Assembly (NCBI GenBank): GCA_030145385.1
Contig: JAQYVU010000001.1
Location: 1-64,000 of the forward strand
DNA length: 64,000 nucleotides
DNA from: Desulfococcaceae bacterium
GTDB lineage: Bacteria; Desulfobacterota; Desulfobacteria; Desulfobacterales; Desulfosalsimonadaceae
Direction: 5' to 3'
Shown here: one piece after another, positions 63,871-64,000 of the stretch
Position numbering within the stretch: the first letter of the stretch is position 1
Layout of the letters: each line of letters opens with the position of its first letter
Notes under the pieces: model-generated
Databases searched by the model: none
Told to the model about the DNA's origin: nothing
Seen by the model: only the letters and a program-made list of their open reading frames with translations
Translations under genes and position numbers: made by a program

Positions 63871-64000
63871 TCATCGGTTTTGGAAAAATTTTTTAATGGC
63901 GTCAATAACGATTCCAACATCTGCATCAGTCATTTCATAAAATAGCGGCAACCGGACCAGGCGTTCGCTGAGGTCCTCCGTATGTGTCAATGGTCCACCC
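63871..64000 (-). CDS. DegT/RffA-type sugar aminotransferase, C-terminal end (cut by window edge)
   Basis: The last 42 codons are visible: GGPLTHTEDLSERLVRLPLF, then YEMTDADVGIVIDAIKKFF. This matches the C-terminal end of WecE/RffA-like dTDP-sugar aminotransferases (SERLLRLPLFYNL type). The stop codon is at 63873-63871. Most of the gene lies beyond the right edge. It probably pairs with the aminotransferase at 62465 in one dTDP-amino-sugar pathway. Confidence 0.7.
   Translation of the reverse strand, partial: GGPLTHTEDLSERLVRLPLFYEMTDADVGIVIDAIKKFFQNR

Overview
The window looks like a chromosome segment of a mesophilic, Gram-negative member of the Desulfobacterota (deltaproteobacterial sulfate-reducer type). 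This is inferred from the gene order rng - yajC - secD - secF - dprA - topA next to murJ / rpsT / lptE / leuS, from the many TTG starts, and from several dispersed repeat families that I associate with that group. No rRNA, tRNA, CRISPR array or prophage was seen.

Region 1 (1-14849) is conserved housekeeping DNA. It holds a partial TPR gene, ftsB, murJ, rpsT, lptE-leuS, rng, yajC-secD-secF and dprA-topA. A stand-alone four-helix-bundle (S23) gene sits between secF and dprA, bracketed by short inverted repeats.

Region 2 (15037-31688) is about cell-surface export. It begins with a TMTC-like membrane protein with TPRs, a coiled-coil membrane protein and a large TPR lipoprotein. A minus-strand locus follows, read from 31688 down to 21073. 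It encodes two small secreted proteins sharing an N-terminal GQxGVxI motif, a stand-alone C39 peptidase, a SPOR/beta-barrel protein, a FadL-like outer-membrane protein and two secreted beta-propeller proteins. The set resembles, as I remember it, the putative 'fil' pilus locus of Acinetobacter, and is the best candidate here for a poorly described export or surface-filament system.

Region 3 (32070-45927) is an array of five minus-strand paralogues with TMTC-like polytopic heads and TPR tails, in two subfamilies. A REP-associated tyrosine transposase (RAYT) with flanking inverted REPs lies inside it. A divergent gene fuses a methyltransferase to a dolichol-phosphate-mannose-synthase-like GT2. 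TMTC proteins in animals transfer mannose from a lipid carrier to protein, so array and GT2 together suggest protein O-glycosylation close to the export locus.

Region 4 (46515-64000) is a glycan and surface-modification island: an alpha/beta hydrolase, a hexapeptide acyltransferase, two MBOAT + SGNH O-acylation pairs, a GT-C/TPR protein, an AT-rich cassette (propeller, NeuD-like, methyltransferase, WbqC, GT2), a flippase-like membrane protein and two DegT-type sugar aminotransferases, the last cut by the window edge. One C-terminal TPR 'end' module recurs on TMTC-like, GT-C and SGNH heads, which suggests that they dock to a common partner.

Product names come from recognising motifs by eye. 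No database search was run.
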